The notes: generated from the sequence alone by a model not told the origin. A stretch of 64,000 bases of DNA from Isoetes taiwanensis (GCA_021234155.1 JAJEKV010000049.1:5203001-5267000); one strand, 5' to 3'. Shown: positions 12,215-23,597, counted from the stretch's first letter. Translations and numbers: made by a program.

Positions 12215-12808
12215 CTATGTCACTAATCCCTCAATTCCTCTATCATCCACGAGGATGCCTTTGAATAAAATATCTGGTCTATTTGTTGGTATATGTGCCT
12301 TGTACCTCACCAGGATGGAAGCTTCAATGTTACCATGTTCTGGAAATAAAAAACCTATATGTGATAAAGAAGTTAAGGCGTGCTTCAAGATGAATAGAAA
12401 TGACGAGGTCAAAATTCCTTATTAGCTTACCTTGACAAAAGAAGTGCCCATGCTTATCCTGGCCACTACCTTGTACTTGACGTTCATATCTTAAGAACAA
12501 TACTTTGGCACTGATTGAGATGGCATCGGAATTCATTATATTATACTGTCCTTTCCAATTTGTGCTTCTCTCAACATAAATTGCCCTCTGCCATTGGGAA
12601 TTATATTGCAAGGCAACGTCAAAGGCCTTTTAGTCCATGTGCCATTGATCTCATTATCATCTATAACTATGCCCTGAAACACAACGGTTATATTCTCCGA
12701 AGTTATAGAGTTCTTGAATTTTATGTTATAAGCACATCCAATTATCAAATTCCCCTCCCATACATATAGCAAAACATCTGAATGCCATGAAGGGAACACT
12801 TTTGTCAA
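12215..12808 (-). other. Unrecognised exon-like frames inside the Helitron
   Basis: Two minus-strand blocks have resembling phrases (VVFQGIVIDDNEING and ILFKGILVDDRGIEG), which suggests two copies of one repeat-like exon or a duplicated domain. Both occur in short, interrupted frames. They could be host-gene exons captured by the Helitron, but I do not recognise the protein. Confidence 0.3.
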
Positions 12809-14767
12809 ACTATGAAATTAAATGGATTGCTTTTGTCTGTTGTTGGTTCCGCAATCAAATTCTTTGGAAGCCCATACGCTACCAAGCAGGTCATTCAAAT
12901 TTCTGAAAAGCGCAAAGAATTGGAAGGCAAGTGCCATCGACGCAGCCCAACGCACATTTTGGCATGATTGCATAACCGTCACCACCCTCTGCTCATAAAA
13001 GGGCGTTCACACGCTCCCCATATCGATATGTATCTTCGACTATGGACACGAAGATAGATTTTACGGCTGAATTTGTTGCACCATCATTATCTTGTCGCAT
13101 ACGAGTCATTCATGGTCAAAAAATTGTTAGAAATATTATCCTTTCTATTCCATGTCTCCATACCAAAGCATGATAGCCTCTAACATGGAAAGTCGACCAG
13201 GTTTATAGTGCTCATTGCACATATTCAATGCATCATTTTCTCGTTTCGCACCCCATCACATTTATCAGATAACAGGTACAAATTTAACAGGAAGATTTAC
13301 ACCATTGTTGCATCACAAAGATTTACTCCAAAATTTTAGCCATGCAGCCAAGAAATTCAAAAATAGAGCATACTACAGATAAAAAAGATTGCGAAAATCT
13401 TACCGTAAGTTTTGCTTTTTTTGGTAGAGTTGAAAACAATCATTTAATAACGTCACTTTTTCTATATGGAAGTTTTCCATAGTAGTTCTTTCATATTAGA
13501 AGGCTCTGAATGGATTATGATCATCTTTCTTGGCAAGGCAGCAACAAATGTAAGTTACCCAGCCTACCCTAAACTAACTTATACAGTAAGAGGGCTCTGG
13601 AAGAAAGAAGCAAGCAGAATAGAAAAAGCAAGAAAGTAAACAAAAGAAATGGAATGCAAAGATGAGACGAACTTGAAATACCTCAAAATGCAGCCACCAT
13701 CTCCATGACTTAGAAAGAAAACTTGAAGGTTCCAAATTCGAAAAAGTGTCTCCATGCAAGAATCAGGCATTTTGTGCAAAAGGCCATGCAAAATCAAATC
13801 TCAAAGATATCCGCATTGTATAATTCTCCTCTTAGGTCTCTTCTTAACTTTAGATCATCAAATGTGCGAGCAAGACACTATGTGTTGATGAAACGAAATG
13901 CTAAGCCAACATGTCGCATAATCCGCCATTTTATCGGTAATAAGATGTTGTAGCAAGAAAGTTGATTCCTAATAGCATGCCACACACCTATTTGTAAATA
14001 GAACAAAGTATTATCAAGCATGCGAGGGCTAACATCCCAAAGTGGGAGATCCTAATAAATATTCCATAATATGATTTGCAAGAAGATACTAAATGGCTTG
14101 ACACAGATGTGAAGATATAAATTAAGATGCATTGTAGATAAAGCCTTCAAAGAGATATGGTAGCTTTGTTTACCGTGCTGATGTAGCTAGCCTAGCAAAA
14201 TCTTAAAAAAAACAAAATGCAAGGCGTGCCTAAGACTTAAAGCTTTAAATGTAAGTTTCAACGAATGGAATTTCTCCAACATCTACGTTGGTTCTAGAAG
14301 AAGTGCATGTCCTGGTATCTACAACATAAAAAGAATAAAAAGAAGACAAATGAGAGAACCTAGCTCATTGAAAATATAAAGCCTAGTGACAGCTTTCTAA
14401 GAGCTCGGTACTACAAATCTGAGAGTTTTATTTGGAAATCTGATATAATAGGCACCTCCAGAAAGAATAAAGCAAGCTGAAAAATTTTGGACGTGACATC
14501 AATAATTCGTAAGGCTGCTCTTCCTTCCTGATCCTCGGAACTATACAAAACAACTTCTAGCTTTAGAAAGTGCCATATAATCTGTCACATTTTATATTGA
14601 TGCACAAAATAGTTGAAAAAAGTCGAAATCATAATATTTTGTTGCAAAAATACGATCTCAAGATGATAGCACTCCAAAACAGAGGATTTCAGATGTAGCA
14701 TGACATGAAATGATACAAATTCCAACTCTATAAAAAACAATGGACGTAACTATCAAAGAAAAAGTTA

Positions 14768-14888
14768 CCCTGTGATCATCTTCGTTTGTGACGGATTTAA
14801 GCAATAACAGCTTCTGCTCAAGATGAGTCCATCCCCAACCCATCCTTAGCCCGACACGGATGCCTACATCGCCACCTGAGCCGCCCAT
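14768..14888 (-). other. Possible captured first exon
   Basis: A minus-strand frame starts MGGSGGDVGIRVG at 14888 and runs to about 14768, where GATCACAG is followed by GGTAAC, a plausible 5' splice site. Its base composition is more GC-rich than the AT-rich surroundings, as expected for coding DNA. It lies near the Helitron 5' end. The gene of origin is unknown. Confidence 0.3.
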
Positions 14889-15296
14889 GATGTTACCAAG
14901 AATAAGCTATTTCCCGGTAAAAATCTAGCCTAAATCGAAAAGGTATCATACCTTGTTTTGCATGCACGACCAGCCCAAAGATGCCAAGTTATTTCCTGAA
15001 AGTAGGTTCCCCTGAAGATCTTAACCATAAAAATAAGAGCATGAGCATGAGGGAAGAGGAAGGATCTAAGCGCTCCCGCGATCTGCCGATCTGTTTTTTT
15101 TACAAAGAGATGGTGGAAGACCATCTGTCTGATCAACGGCAACCTAAAAAGCTTGGCAATGGCGAAATCTTCAATGGAAAGAAAACTAACTACGGCTGCA
15201 AACAAGGAGAAACAAGGAAAATGAGCAACGACCTCTTCGGTTGTGGAAAAGAAACCGGTAAATCGAAGGGATAAAAATCATTTAAAAAAATTCAAC

Positions 15297-15310
15297 GCGC
15301 AAGATTGCGC
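15297..15310. repeat. GCGC palindrome near Helitron 5' end
   Basis: GCGCAAGATTGCGC is an imperfect palindrome about 40 bases inside the predicted 5' end. It supports the boundary because GC-rich subterminal repeats are common there. Confidence 0.5.
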
Positions 15311-15351
15311 ACAGACTATCATAAAACGCTTTTATTATTATATATAGAAGA

Positions 15352-17124
15352 TATAGATATATAGATAGATGATCATTCAAACTTTGGAGAATTTGGCAGT
15401 TTTTACAGCACTCTAGAACTGCATTCTTCAATTTTCTAGCATAAAAGTGTCTAAACCTTGCTAAATATGAAATTAATTGATATATTATGATAAAATATAT
15501 CAATTTGCATGTTTCCATGTTTTGCCGCTATCATTTGATATCAATTGAAGTCGTCAAACCCTATTTTGCTTAAAAATGCTGCATGAGGTTCAAGAATTAT
15601 TTCTCTCTTATTATTACAAGTTTTGACTTAATTTTTATGGCAATGCGTCCTTAACTAAACAAGCTATGATCTAAGGAATTTTTTTTATGTTTATATGTTT
15701 TATTAATATCGTTATTAACTAAAGAAATTATCGTACAGAATTCAAAATAAAAATATGGGTTAAAGTGCTTCAATAACCCCCATCTATAAGTCTCATAAGG
15801 ATAGTAAATGATGCATTCTAATTAACTCTACATAGGAATTTACTTTATCAACACAAATATAGTGTAATTAGGGTATAACCATGCATTATCTAGATCTAAA
15901 CAAGATCTAATATAACAAGATGAATACAAAGAAAGGTTCCAAAGTGCATTGATTATACCCTTATAGGTCTAAAACTCAACAATAATGTAGGTAATGATGG
16001 TTATTGATGAATAGAGGACAATATCACGAAGTTTAGTCATGACTATAAATAAATAGATCAAAAGACTTTCCGTACCTGTTTTTCTAGTTCATCTAAAATA
16101 TTAGCTTATTGCGCTACATTTCTCCCATACGCCTTTTAAATGGCTCAATATATGATAAAAAGGGATATTGAGGTCTTTGGCGTGGTCTTATTAGAAAAAA
16201 AATGAAGAAACCTACTTACTTTCCACTATTATAAAGTTAGACAATGTGTGGCTGCTCCAAAGTGTTGTAGTCTAAGTAGGACCATAGTACATGTAGATCA
16301 ACTTTTATGCTAGGCTATAATTTTTGTAAATTTGAACCTTTGTTGGCAATATATATCTTAATTTTCATGTTAGAATAATATATTATATACAAGATTTGAA
16401 TATAAATAAGCATGGACTATTTATAGGTCCAAGATTAAACCAACTGGATTGAGAAAATTTCTCTATTTATTTGCATTGGCTCTATTCATTTTGTCCCCTA
16501 CAATGATAATATGATTTCTCATCGTTTATAAGATAATCTTTGAAAGGTCTAAGTGGACTTTCTTATACATTCAAAGTAACCCTTAACTACTTAATTTTTG
16601 TGCTTCGATATCATCTTTTAGATAGACAATCCTCCTTAATCAACTAATATTATCATATATAATGTGATATAAACTATGCTCTAAAGAATTGATTAAGATG
16701 ATGATGTTCTTGACTTTTAAATGAGAGGTCATATAGATCAATAATTGGCATCGGCATAACAGTCTATCTTGATCTTCTTTAGTCACACCTTTTCATATTT
16801 TTCCTTGGTTCATCTTCCATTGTTATCTCAACTTTAGGAAGCTTTGAAATATGGTGATTGAAGTTCATATTCAAGGCATAAATCTAGAGATCAAATATGG
16901 AAAACATTTGACGATAACTTGGAATTAATAATAAAAGTTTTAGCCCAAACCTAGCAATAGATATTTTTTTTTTATAGAGGATCTCACGAATATCCTAAAA
17001 TTCAGCTTGAGATCTAATAAGGTAAAGAAGTTATTGATTTAAAATGAACCTGTGGACCAGTAATGGTCTTAAGTACAGGAATCTTTATTGATTTATCATG
17101 ATCGTGCCTTTTGCTCTTTTTCTT
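15352..17124. other. AT-rich, no gene
   Basis: Long AT-rich sequence with frequent stops in all frames. No repeat or RNA gene is recognised. Confidence 0.6.
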
Positions 17125-17751
17125 TTTGCTAAACTGACATATTCTAATCTTTTGCTTTATGCTTGAATATTGATATAGTGAAGGGGGATAACCTCAAAGA
17201 AACCCATGACACCTGCTATCCCATACATGACAACCATTCTGATGCTTGTTTTTTGTTTGTGGATGCAGGTAACAGGTTTCTTTGCTCTATACTCAGTATT
17301 CGGTTCTATTTGGACTCGTATTTTGGGTTTAGAAACTGATTACAAGACTTCTACTATGGTATTTGTTAAAATATTTTATCTAGAACATGGAAAACATTCT
17401 GAAACATAAGCTTTGAATGTACTATTGTCTGAGATAAATCATCAGATCATTGAAATATATTGAGGTAATTTATCTTTAACATTTGTGATTTATGGATTTG
17501 CTGATATCAGGGATGGTTATCTGAATAATCTTGAAATTTCTGCTTGAACTATAGACTTCAAAAGTGTATTCAATTTCTGCTGATATAAGTTCATTAGTCT
17601 TTAAGTTGCATAGAAATAAAATGTACCAAGTCTTGGCTTAATCATAATGGCCTGATTATGGTTAAGGCTGCCAATGGATCTGTTTATTACCTTTTAAAGG
17701 TCTTAAACAGATAGTAGTCTGTTCTGACGAATAGATTAAAAGGTTTTTTTT
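17125..17751 (+). repeat. Left pseudo-LTR copy
   Basis: This copy is identical to 24874-25500 except for A versus C at 17141/24890. Its left edge (TTTGCTAAACTGACAT) falls at no recognisable terminus, so the copy is probably truncated there. It ends in T8 before ATCGATACTC, which I take as the true 5' start of the body. It carries a candidate first exon (17206-17268) and presumably the promoter. Confidence 0.9.
17206..17268 (+). CDS. Candidate leader exon in the pseudo-LTR
   Basis: ATG at 17206 begins a 21-codon hydrophobic leader (core TILMLVFCLWM) ending CAG, directly followed by GTAACA, a reasonable 5' splice site. Joining at 17848 (after TTATTATAG) keeps phase 0 with the ORF at 17902, and joining at 21405 (after TTTTTATAG) keeps phase 0 with the RT ORF. 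The hydrophobic stretch could act as a signal or membrane anchor. Caution: the same CAG, preceded by a T-rich tract, could instead be a 3' splice site. The assignment is inference only. Confidence 0.4.
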
Positions 17752-17847
17752 ATCGATACTCAGTTTAATGGTTATATCATTAACCAGGACTATTGGTACT
17801 GTTATTATCAGGCTGAATTAATACTAATATTATTTTTCTTATTATAG
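17269..17847 (+). other. Candidate intron across pseudo-LTR/body junction
   Basis: GT at 17269-17270 and AG at 17846-17847 with a T-rich tract before it (TATTTTTCTTATTATAG). A TAG sits in frame immediately upstream of codon 17848, so the downstream ORF cannot extend further 5' without splicing. The intron would start in the repeat and end in the body. Confidence 0.4.
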
Positions 17848-19494
17848 GATCAGCAACAGGAAGAAATAACAGACATCTACAAACATTGGATTAAGGAACT
17901 TGTGGCAATGGACTATGATAAATGCAACATTTACAGTCCAAATGTAGCGGTCCAAACTATTCTGGGTTGCATCAAAAGCAGGGACATCCACTCTTTTATT
18001 ACATTCAAGGAAATTAACCTTTGTGATAAGAATTTATCTCCAGTCTCATACTTGGGGTTCAGTGGCTGGTTCAAGACATTTCAAGGCATGAAAAAGGTGA
18101 ATTTTGAGTTTAATAAGTGCAAAGATATACTGATTGCATTATACAATGATATGAGCAGCATCCTTTACATGAGGACTTGTATGGAGGATGAAGCAGCCCT
18201 CAAATTTATGACAGGTATTTCTGCCCTAGAAGCTGCTAACAACATTGTTCAAAAAACCTTTGATAAGGAAGAGGAAACTATTGATAACAATATAATGGAG
18301 ATTACTGGAGACATGCAGGATTGTTTGTTTTCTGACTTGGATCTTACTGATGAAGATCTTATGAGTATTAATGGCAAAAATCAGAGTGTCCCAATTAATG
18401 TTGAGGCTGGGGATCCTGAACAATGGGCCAATATTAATGTTGAGGCTGGGGATCCTGAACAACGGGCCAATATTAAGGTTCCTGAACTAAATTTGTCTAA
18501 TTCTACATGCTTCCCTGTTATTATTGAACAGACCGTTGAATGTTATGCTGCCATTCATAATCATGCAATATGGAAAAGCATGAATTTTGGAGCATTGGCC
18601 CCCATTGATTCTGATACTTGGATTGCACTCGCTGTAATCAGTGAAGCAGAAATAAAGAATGCCAAACTTGGTGCACATAAAATGGAAAAGGTTTTTGATA
18701 CTCTTGAAGTGGACCTGCCCTTCAAAATGAACTTCTTTGAGCAGACATGCATAAAAAATGCTCCCATTGTAATTGGACAAAAGGGCCATATGGCATTTCC
18801 CAATATTGAAAGAGATGATTACTATTTGAAAAGAATATGGAGGTCCCACTGCCCATATTTCAGATGCATGTGTGAAAAGGAAAAAATTAATACTAAAAGG
18901 AGAAATGAAAAGGGATGCAGATGTGGCATAATTTGGTTTGATCAAGGAATATGGTTCTTGATAAACAACATGGAGGCAGTATACCAGGGCACATCTCCAA
19001 TGGTGAAAATGGTAATCCTGACCAAATTTCTGAACAAAGTCATGAGACCTGCAGTTTTAGCCTATATTGCATACCTTGAGGTCAGAAAGATAATGATCAA
19101 CATGACACTGGAATATGCAAAGAATCCCTTCAAGAACATGAAAGCTATCTTTGGGAACAACAAAGCAGTTGACCTAGCAGAAAAAATGATCAGACCTGTG
19201 AGTTTTTTGAAGGAAAGTAATGCTTCCAACCGCTCTGCTTACTTTAGTAAGCCCTATTCTGCTAGCAACAGTAGCAGATCTTCTCAGGCTTCCATTATTT
19301 CCCCGAAGATGCCACCTAGAATAACCATGGATCCTAAAAAAGCAGATGGTATGGTAGGTCAGCCTGCCACTCCTATACTTGGCAATAAGGCCTTATGCAT
19401 TGATGAGAACTCCATCAATAAGGGAAATTGCAAAGTTATATCCTTGGAGGATAACACCCCCACTAAGCTGGATTTTGTTGCAGACTCTCAGTAA
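17848..19494 (+). CDS. Element ORF1, unknown family
   Basis: The frame is open from 17848 to the stop at 19494 (548 codons). The first in-frame ATG is 17908; a candidate upstream exon would add 21 codons. I recognise no known domain. Visible features are an acidic stretch (about residues 120-160), a duplicated 13-residue block NVEAGDPEQ..., a Cys/His cluster late in the protein (HCPYFRCMC ... GCRCG) that could bind zinc, a conserved-looking hydrophobic helix region (about residues 360-420), and a Ser/Asn-rich low-complexity tail. It lies upstream of the RT on the same strand inside the same repeats, so it is probably an accessory or nucleic-acid-binding protein of the element. It does not resemble a GIY-YIG endonuclease or a typical Gag. 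Confidence 0.75.
   Translation, partial: DQQQEEITDIYKHWIKELVAMDYDKCNIYSPNVAVQTILGCIKSRDIHSFITFKEINLCDKNLSPVSYLGFSGWFKTFQGMKKVNFEFNKCKDILIALYNDMSSILYMRTCMEDEAALKFMTGISALEAANNIVQKTFDKEEETIDNNIMEITGDMQDCLFSDLDLTDEDLMSINGKNQSVPINVEAGDPEQWANINVEAGDPEQRANIKVPELNLSNSTCFPVIIEQTVECYAAIHNHAIWKSMNFGALAPIDSDTWIALAVISEAEIKNAKLGAHKMEKVFDTLEVDLPFKMNFFEQTCIKNAPIVIGQKGHMAFPNIERDDYYLKRIWRSHCPYFRCMCEKEKINTKRRNEKGCRCGIIWFDQGIWFLINNMEAVYQGTSPMVKMVILTKFLNKVMRPAVLAYIAYLEVRKIMINMTLEYAKNPFKNMKAIFGNNKAVDLAEKMIRPVSFLKESNASNRSAYFSKPYSASNSSRSSQASIISPKMPPRITMDPKKADGMVGQPATPILGNKALCIDENSINKGNCKVISLEDNTPTKLDFVADSQ
18394..18471 (+). repeat. 39-bp in-frame tandem duplication in ORF1
   Basis: Two units starting ATTAATGTTGAGGCTGGGG at 18394 and 18433, with a third partial start (ATTAAGG) at 18472. 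The duplication keeps the reading frame and adds 13 residues (INVEAGDPEQWAN / ...RAN). Confidence 0.9.
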
Positions 19495-21404
19495 ATATAT
19501 CGTACCTCATATGCTGGAAATCACATAGACACCAGCCTATAGCTATCTACTTGGACTTGGATCAGGCTTTTTTTGAAAAATACAAAATACTTGACATAAT
19601 GTCATCTGCCATTTGGCCATCAATGTTCTATGAACTATGCGGATTAATAAAATCATATTTCCTATCTCTGCTGTGTATATAGTAATTACCAGTACTGACT
19701 AAATACCATGGCACTATTAATAATGTATGGAGAAGTAATATTTAACACATTGTAACTTACAGCCAATACAATGGCCAAATGGTGTGACTGTATTTAAAAC
19801 AATATGCAAAGGTGAAAGACCTCTTAGAGGTTATGATAATGGTGCAAACCAGCTCAAACCGTCTACTGAAGAAATAGAACATGATGTTCTTCTGTTATCT
19901 AAAAGCACCTGGTTCCAATATGTCAGCTACCCAGATGCTTGATTATTTGACTGAATTGGGTAACCATGATTTTGCAAGGAATATGTTGTCTAGGTATTTA
20001 AAAAGTGGTTGCACTCAGAAACTTAAGCCCGCCTCAATGTGTCTCACTTCACTGACGGATATACTGGTTCCAAGCAGAAGCTTAAGAAATCAAGCTCATC
20101 CTTCATTTCCCATAAATTTATCTACAAGATCTGATGGATGCCAAAGGCAACAAAACAGAGGCTGATAGTCTTTATCTTGAACTAGATTATGTAACCTTTG
20201 ATTAGTCAGACCAAGCTCTTGCAAAAAACAGGAGGGCTCATGCAGGGCGTTATAGCACAATCTTTGTTATTGGAATGTGCAATGCTCAATTGAGGGCCCT
20301 GATCCTGATTGCAGTAACAAAAGTAAACGTCAGCAACATTGCCTATTGTTTCTACTCGTTTGGTGTTAAATTTTCAAATTTGGTCTAAAAGGTTTGAGGA
20401 CTTGCCCAACTTGGTGCAAATGAATTTACTCTTTACTTTTAGCAAAGTTTTTCTCTTAGCAGACAATAGTGCGTTCTTGCATGCTGGAAAGACCTGAATC
20501 ATTCCAATTAAAAATACATGCTGGCGAACAATTATTCCAAGATGCCATTGTCTATTTGCTGCCATTGTACCACACTGCAATGATGACTGTTAAGATCTAA
20601 TGTATTCAAGGGTATCTCTTTAAAAGTTTCGAGCCCCAGGCTTTTTGTCTTAGCAAGATAAGTGGATTTTATAAGCTGTACAAATGGTCGTCCCTTAGTT
20701 GATGGCCTTCTTCCTGATCAGGAAGCAAAAAGATTGACTTGGTTGCAGAAGGCATCAAACTCTTGCCATGAGCAACTGATAACCAACTTTTCCTTATCGT
20801 AGTCTGGTAGCCATATGGCTACCACATATGGTGCATATTGCATCAAAGGATGAAGTTCCAACAAGAATTATCAGAAATGGTTTAAAGATGCAGCGAATAT
20901 ACCAGGCTATATTTGCATAACCATGACGTCTCATTTTGTCAAAACATGTTGACTGATTATCTTATGGTTTGAAAGTGGTAGATACGGAGCTATGGCTCTC
21001 ACATCATAATGATTGAATTGAAAGGTTTTTTAACATCAAATTCTGGTTGCTCTGTTAAGGACACATATAAAAAGCATTAAACGACTGGAAACAGCTAAGG
21101 TAGAATCTTCTGTTGTGTAATAATTATGGCACTATAAAAGTGGCTGGAGCACTGCAACATGCACAATGATTACACAGTTGCATTGTTTTGAAAATCTGCT
21201 CCTTTGTTAAAAGGTACAGTTGTCTACGTGCCAGGCGGAAAGAAAGTTCAGATCATACAATTCTGAGATTTACCATCATCTTCATTTACTGTGATAATAT
21301 ATTGGGACTCCCAATAACTCCCCATTGACTCCTTCTGTTCTGCAATTATAAATGCAATTGTGCAGTGACAGGTTTCAAAGATCTAACCATTGGTATTTTT
21401 ATAG
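19495..21404 (+). other. Inter-ORF region of the Penelope-like element
   Basis: About 1.9 kb between ORF1 and the RT with only short frames. It ends in TGGTATTTTTATAG followed by GTAACAAATATG, a good 3' splice-site context, so it may be intronic to the RT transcript. I see no endonuclease motif in any frame. Confidence 0.4.
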
Positions 21405-23486
21405 GTAACAAATATGGAGACAAGGACTATTGTAAGAGACATCAACAAATATAAGCATCTCAAAAGCAAAGATAAGCGCAATGACACTCGAATTGTGCAC
21501 ATGACATTTATATCCAAAGCATTGGATGGATTTAATATCAGGAGGGTTTTTCACACAGTTATGTATGAAGTATTCCAAGAAAGGGGAACGGACATTGTCG
21601 ACAAGACTACATTTGCCTGGAGGTACATTCAGCAAATAAGAGATAAGGTATATAAACCATTCATGGTTTTTGCAAGTGAGAGCGCTAAAAAATGCCCATG
21701 CAGAAATCCAAATTTGGCAAAATACATAGACCACAGAATAGGCCACATAAGAACTACGGATCTGGACATAGTTCACAGTCCAAAACTCAAAGAAGCTTTT
21801 AAATATGGTCTCAACCATATACCAGACCAAGCTCTAAACCTCCAACAATTTATGGAGGAATTTGAAAAACTTTGTGAACAGTTTTTTCAAGTGCACAAAT
21901 ATGACCTGCTTGATCTTACAGATGTGGACATCAAAAACATCATTAAGATTCTCATGGTAACAGCCAGGACTGAGGTTATTGACCTCAAAAATACCTTGCA
22001 GAAAAAGAGGTTTTTGTGGCAAGATCCAAATGTCCAGAAAAATGTCATATGGCTGAACAAAAACCTTTATGTGGCTGGACTTGACAAAGCAGCTAATAAC
22101 GCAGTGTTCATCTGCCCAAAGCACATTCGAGACATGGCAATAGAGAGACTCAAAAGTGAAGATTTTCTATCTGTCAGGGACACTCCGGATACAATAAAAA
22201 ATACATGCTACCAGGAGATCATACACCTTATTGGGGATGTGCAGATAGAAAGCAGAAAGTTACCTTATCTTATGGCAACCTACAAGGAGCATAAAGGGGA
22301 GTACCGTTGGCTGACTAATGCTCATAACACTATGTACACTGAGATAGCTGGTCTTATCACAGGAATCTTAAATGATTTCATCAGAATATGGCCTGAAGTT
22401 TGCTTTAGAATGACTGCAAAATATAGGTTGTGGAGTACAAAAAGGATAAATGCATGTTGGATAATCAATTCAGCCTATGATGTAGTTCTGAACTTGCCAA
22501 TTAGAATTCATAATGTATTTGCTGCTGATATCATGAAGTGTTACGAGAACATACCTTTGTACGGTGATGAAGGGATCATCGAAATTCTAAATGAAATCAC
22601 GGACATTATCAGGGAATTTCAAATGGAGAATTACAGGTACTTTGAGCTACTGGTTAAAAATAAGAATGACGACATTAAGGTTAAGTGGGCAAGGTCCAGC
22701 AAAGATAAGGAGAATGTAAGCTGGACATGTATTCCTAAGGATAAATTCAAACAAATAAATGCATGGTTACTCAGCAATTGCTTCATACAAATGGGTAAGG
22801 AGGTTTGGAAACAGATAAAAGGGATTCCCATGGGCTTCTCATGCAGCCCCGCATGGTGCAACATGTACTTGGCATGGTATGAACTCAGGTTTATTCTTAA
22901 ATTAGCTCATAATGGCAGATACTCTGACATATACAGGTTCCAAAATGCTGCAAGATATATCGAAGACCTTAATGTCATTAATGGAGGGAATGTCATGGAG
23001 TTCTTGACCGTTGGTGCGGAACATACAATATACAATCTCAATTTTCTGGGCATCAAGGATGAAACCGAGTACCAACATAATGTGAAAGATAATATACGAA
23101 TAGGAAGTAAGTGTACCTTCCTCAATCTCTCAATTTCTGTAACAGATCATGGAAGGGGCCTGTTTCACCTAAACAGATATGACAAACGAAGCAGGCTACC
23201 CTTCGTAGTAAATAAGTTTATTTGGGCACACAGCTGTAGACCATATAATCAGGCAGCCAAGGTTATTATTTCTCAGATTTTGCCTTACATATATGCCCAC
23301 TCAGATGCCTTAACAGCAGCACATGACATTCAAAATCTTATTGAAACTTTTGCAAGCAATGGATTTGGCAGAGTGAAGCTTTCACAAATGGTGTCCAACT
23401 ACTTGCAAGAGGAGAATTTCCCAGGTACAGTATATGCCATGCAAGACATGATCAGATTCCTTAAGGGGATTATGCAAGCTGGATAG
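21405..23486 (+). CDS. Penelope-like reverse transcriptase
   Basis: The ORF from ATG 21414 has 690 codons and no stops. Residue landmarks: a CPC (CxC) motif near 90; TYKEHKGEYRWLT near 290 (finger motif with K-x-H-K); FAADIMKCYENIP near 370 (motif A with catalytic Asp); KGIPMGFSCSPAWCNMYLA near 475 (motif B); RYIEDLNVIN near 520 (motif C); and CTFLNLSISV near 570 followed by the basic DKRSRLPF block. The order and the F-L-N/D-L-x-I motif are those of Penelope-like RTs, which prime on target DNA. In motif C the first aspartate of the usual Y-x-D-D is glutamate. A TAG just upstream of 21405 means the N terminus begins at 21414 or by splicing. No GIY-YIG domain follows; the frame ends at 23486. 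Confidence 0.85.
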   Translation, partial: VTNMETRTIVRDINKYKHLKSKDKRNDTRIVHMTFISKALDGFNIRRVFHTVMYEVFQERGTDIVDKTTFAWRYIQQIRDKVYKPFMVFASESAKKCPCRNPNLAKYIDHRIGHIRTTDLDIVHSPKLKEAFKYGLNHIPDQALNLQQFMEEFEKLCEQFFQVHKYDLLDLTDVDIKNIIKILMVTARTEVIDLKNTLQKKRFLWQDPNVQKNVIWLNKNLYVAGLDKAANNAVFICPKHIRDMAIERLKSEDFLSVRDTPDTIKNTCYQEIIHLIGDVQIESRKLPYLMATYKEHKGEYRWLTNAHNTMYTEIAGLITGILNDFIRIWPEVCFRMTAKYRLWSTKRINACWIINSAYDVVLNLPIRIHNVFAADIMKCYENIPLYGDEGIIEILNEITDIIREFQMENYRYFELLVKNKNDDIKVKWARSSKDKENVSWTCIPKDKFKQINAWLLSNCFIQMGKEVWKQIKGIPMGFSCSPAWCNMYLAWYELRFILKLAHNGRYSDIYRFQNAARYIEDLNVINGGNVMEFLTVGAEHTIYNLNFLGIKDETEYQHNVKDNIRIGSKCTFLNLSISVTDHGRGLFHLNRYDKRSRLPFVVNKFIWAHSCRPYNQAAKVIISQILPYIYAHSDALTAAHDIQNLIETFASNGFGRVKLSQMVSNYLQEENFPGTVYAMQDMIRFLKGIMQAG

Positions 23487-23566
23487 AGACACAGTATCAT
23501 TTTAGAAACGATATGGTTATGGACAGCCCATTAGCATATTAGTAAATGTTAAGCAATATAGGAGGG

Positions 23567-23597
23567 GTAGGGCCTTGGTGGTACAACGAGGCCCTAC
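23567..23597 (+). terminator. Hairpin after the RT, with poly(A)-like signal
   Basis: GTAGGGCCT and AGGCCCTAC form a perfect 9-bp stem around a 13-base loop, 81 bases after the RT stop. AATAAA follows at 23626-23631. It could be a 3'-end structure used by the element RNA; no function is shown. Confidence 0.5.

Larger units (their letters stand above)
11635..15351 (-). mobile_element. Candidate non-autonomous Helitron
   Basis: On the minus strand the left boundary reads: hairpin GCCCAGCAACGCTGGGC, seven bases, CTAG, then T. This is the Helitron 3' signature (short hairpin about 11 bases from a terminal CTRR, inserted between A and T). The other boundary, also on the minus strand, reads A then TCTTCTATATATAATAATAA, and Helitrons begin with TC after a host A. 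A GCGC palindrome lies just inside that end. No Rep-helicase ORF is visible in the 3.7 kb, so mobility would depend on an element elsewhere. The 3' end is the stronger call; the exact 5' base is uncertain because the sequence there is AT-rich and repetitive. Confidence 0.6.

Noticed and set aside
17439-17445. Hammerhead ribozyme core (CTGATGA on the minus strand) in the pseudo-LTR
   Set aside because: Penelope-like repeats can carry hammerheads, but I found no correctly placed GAAA and no supporting stems here. A covariance-model search would decide.
18487-18945. Minus-strand 152-codon frame under ORF1
   Set aside because: Shadow of the plus-strand ORF1; no motif of its own.
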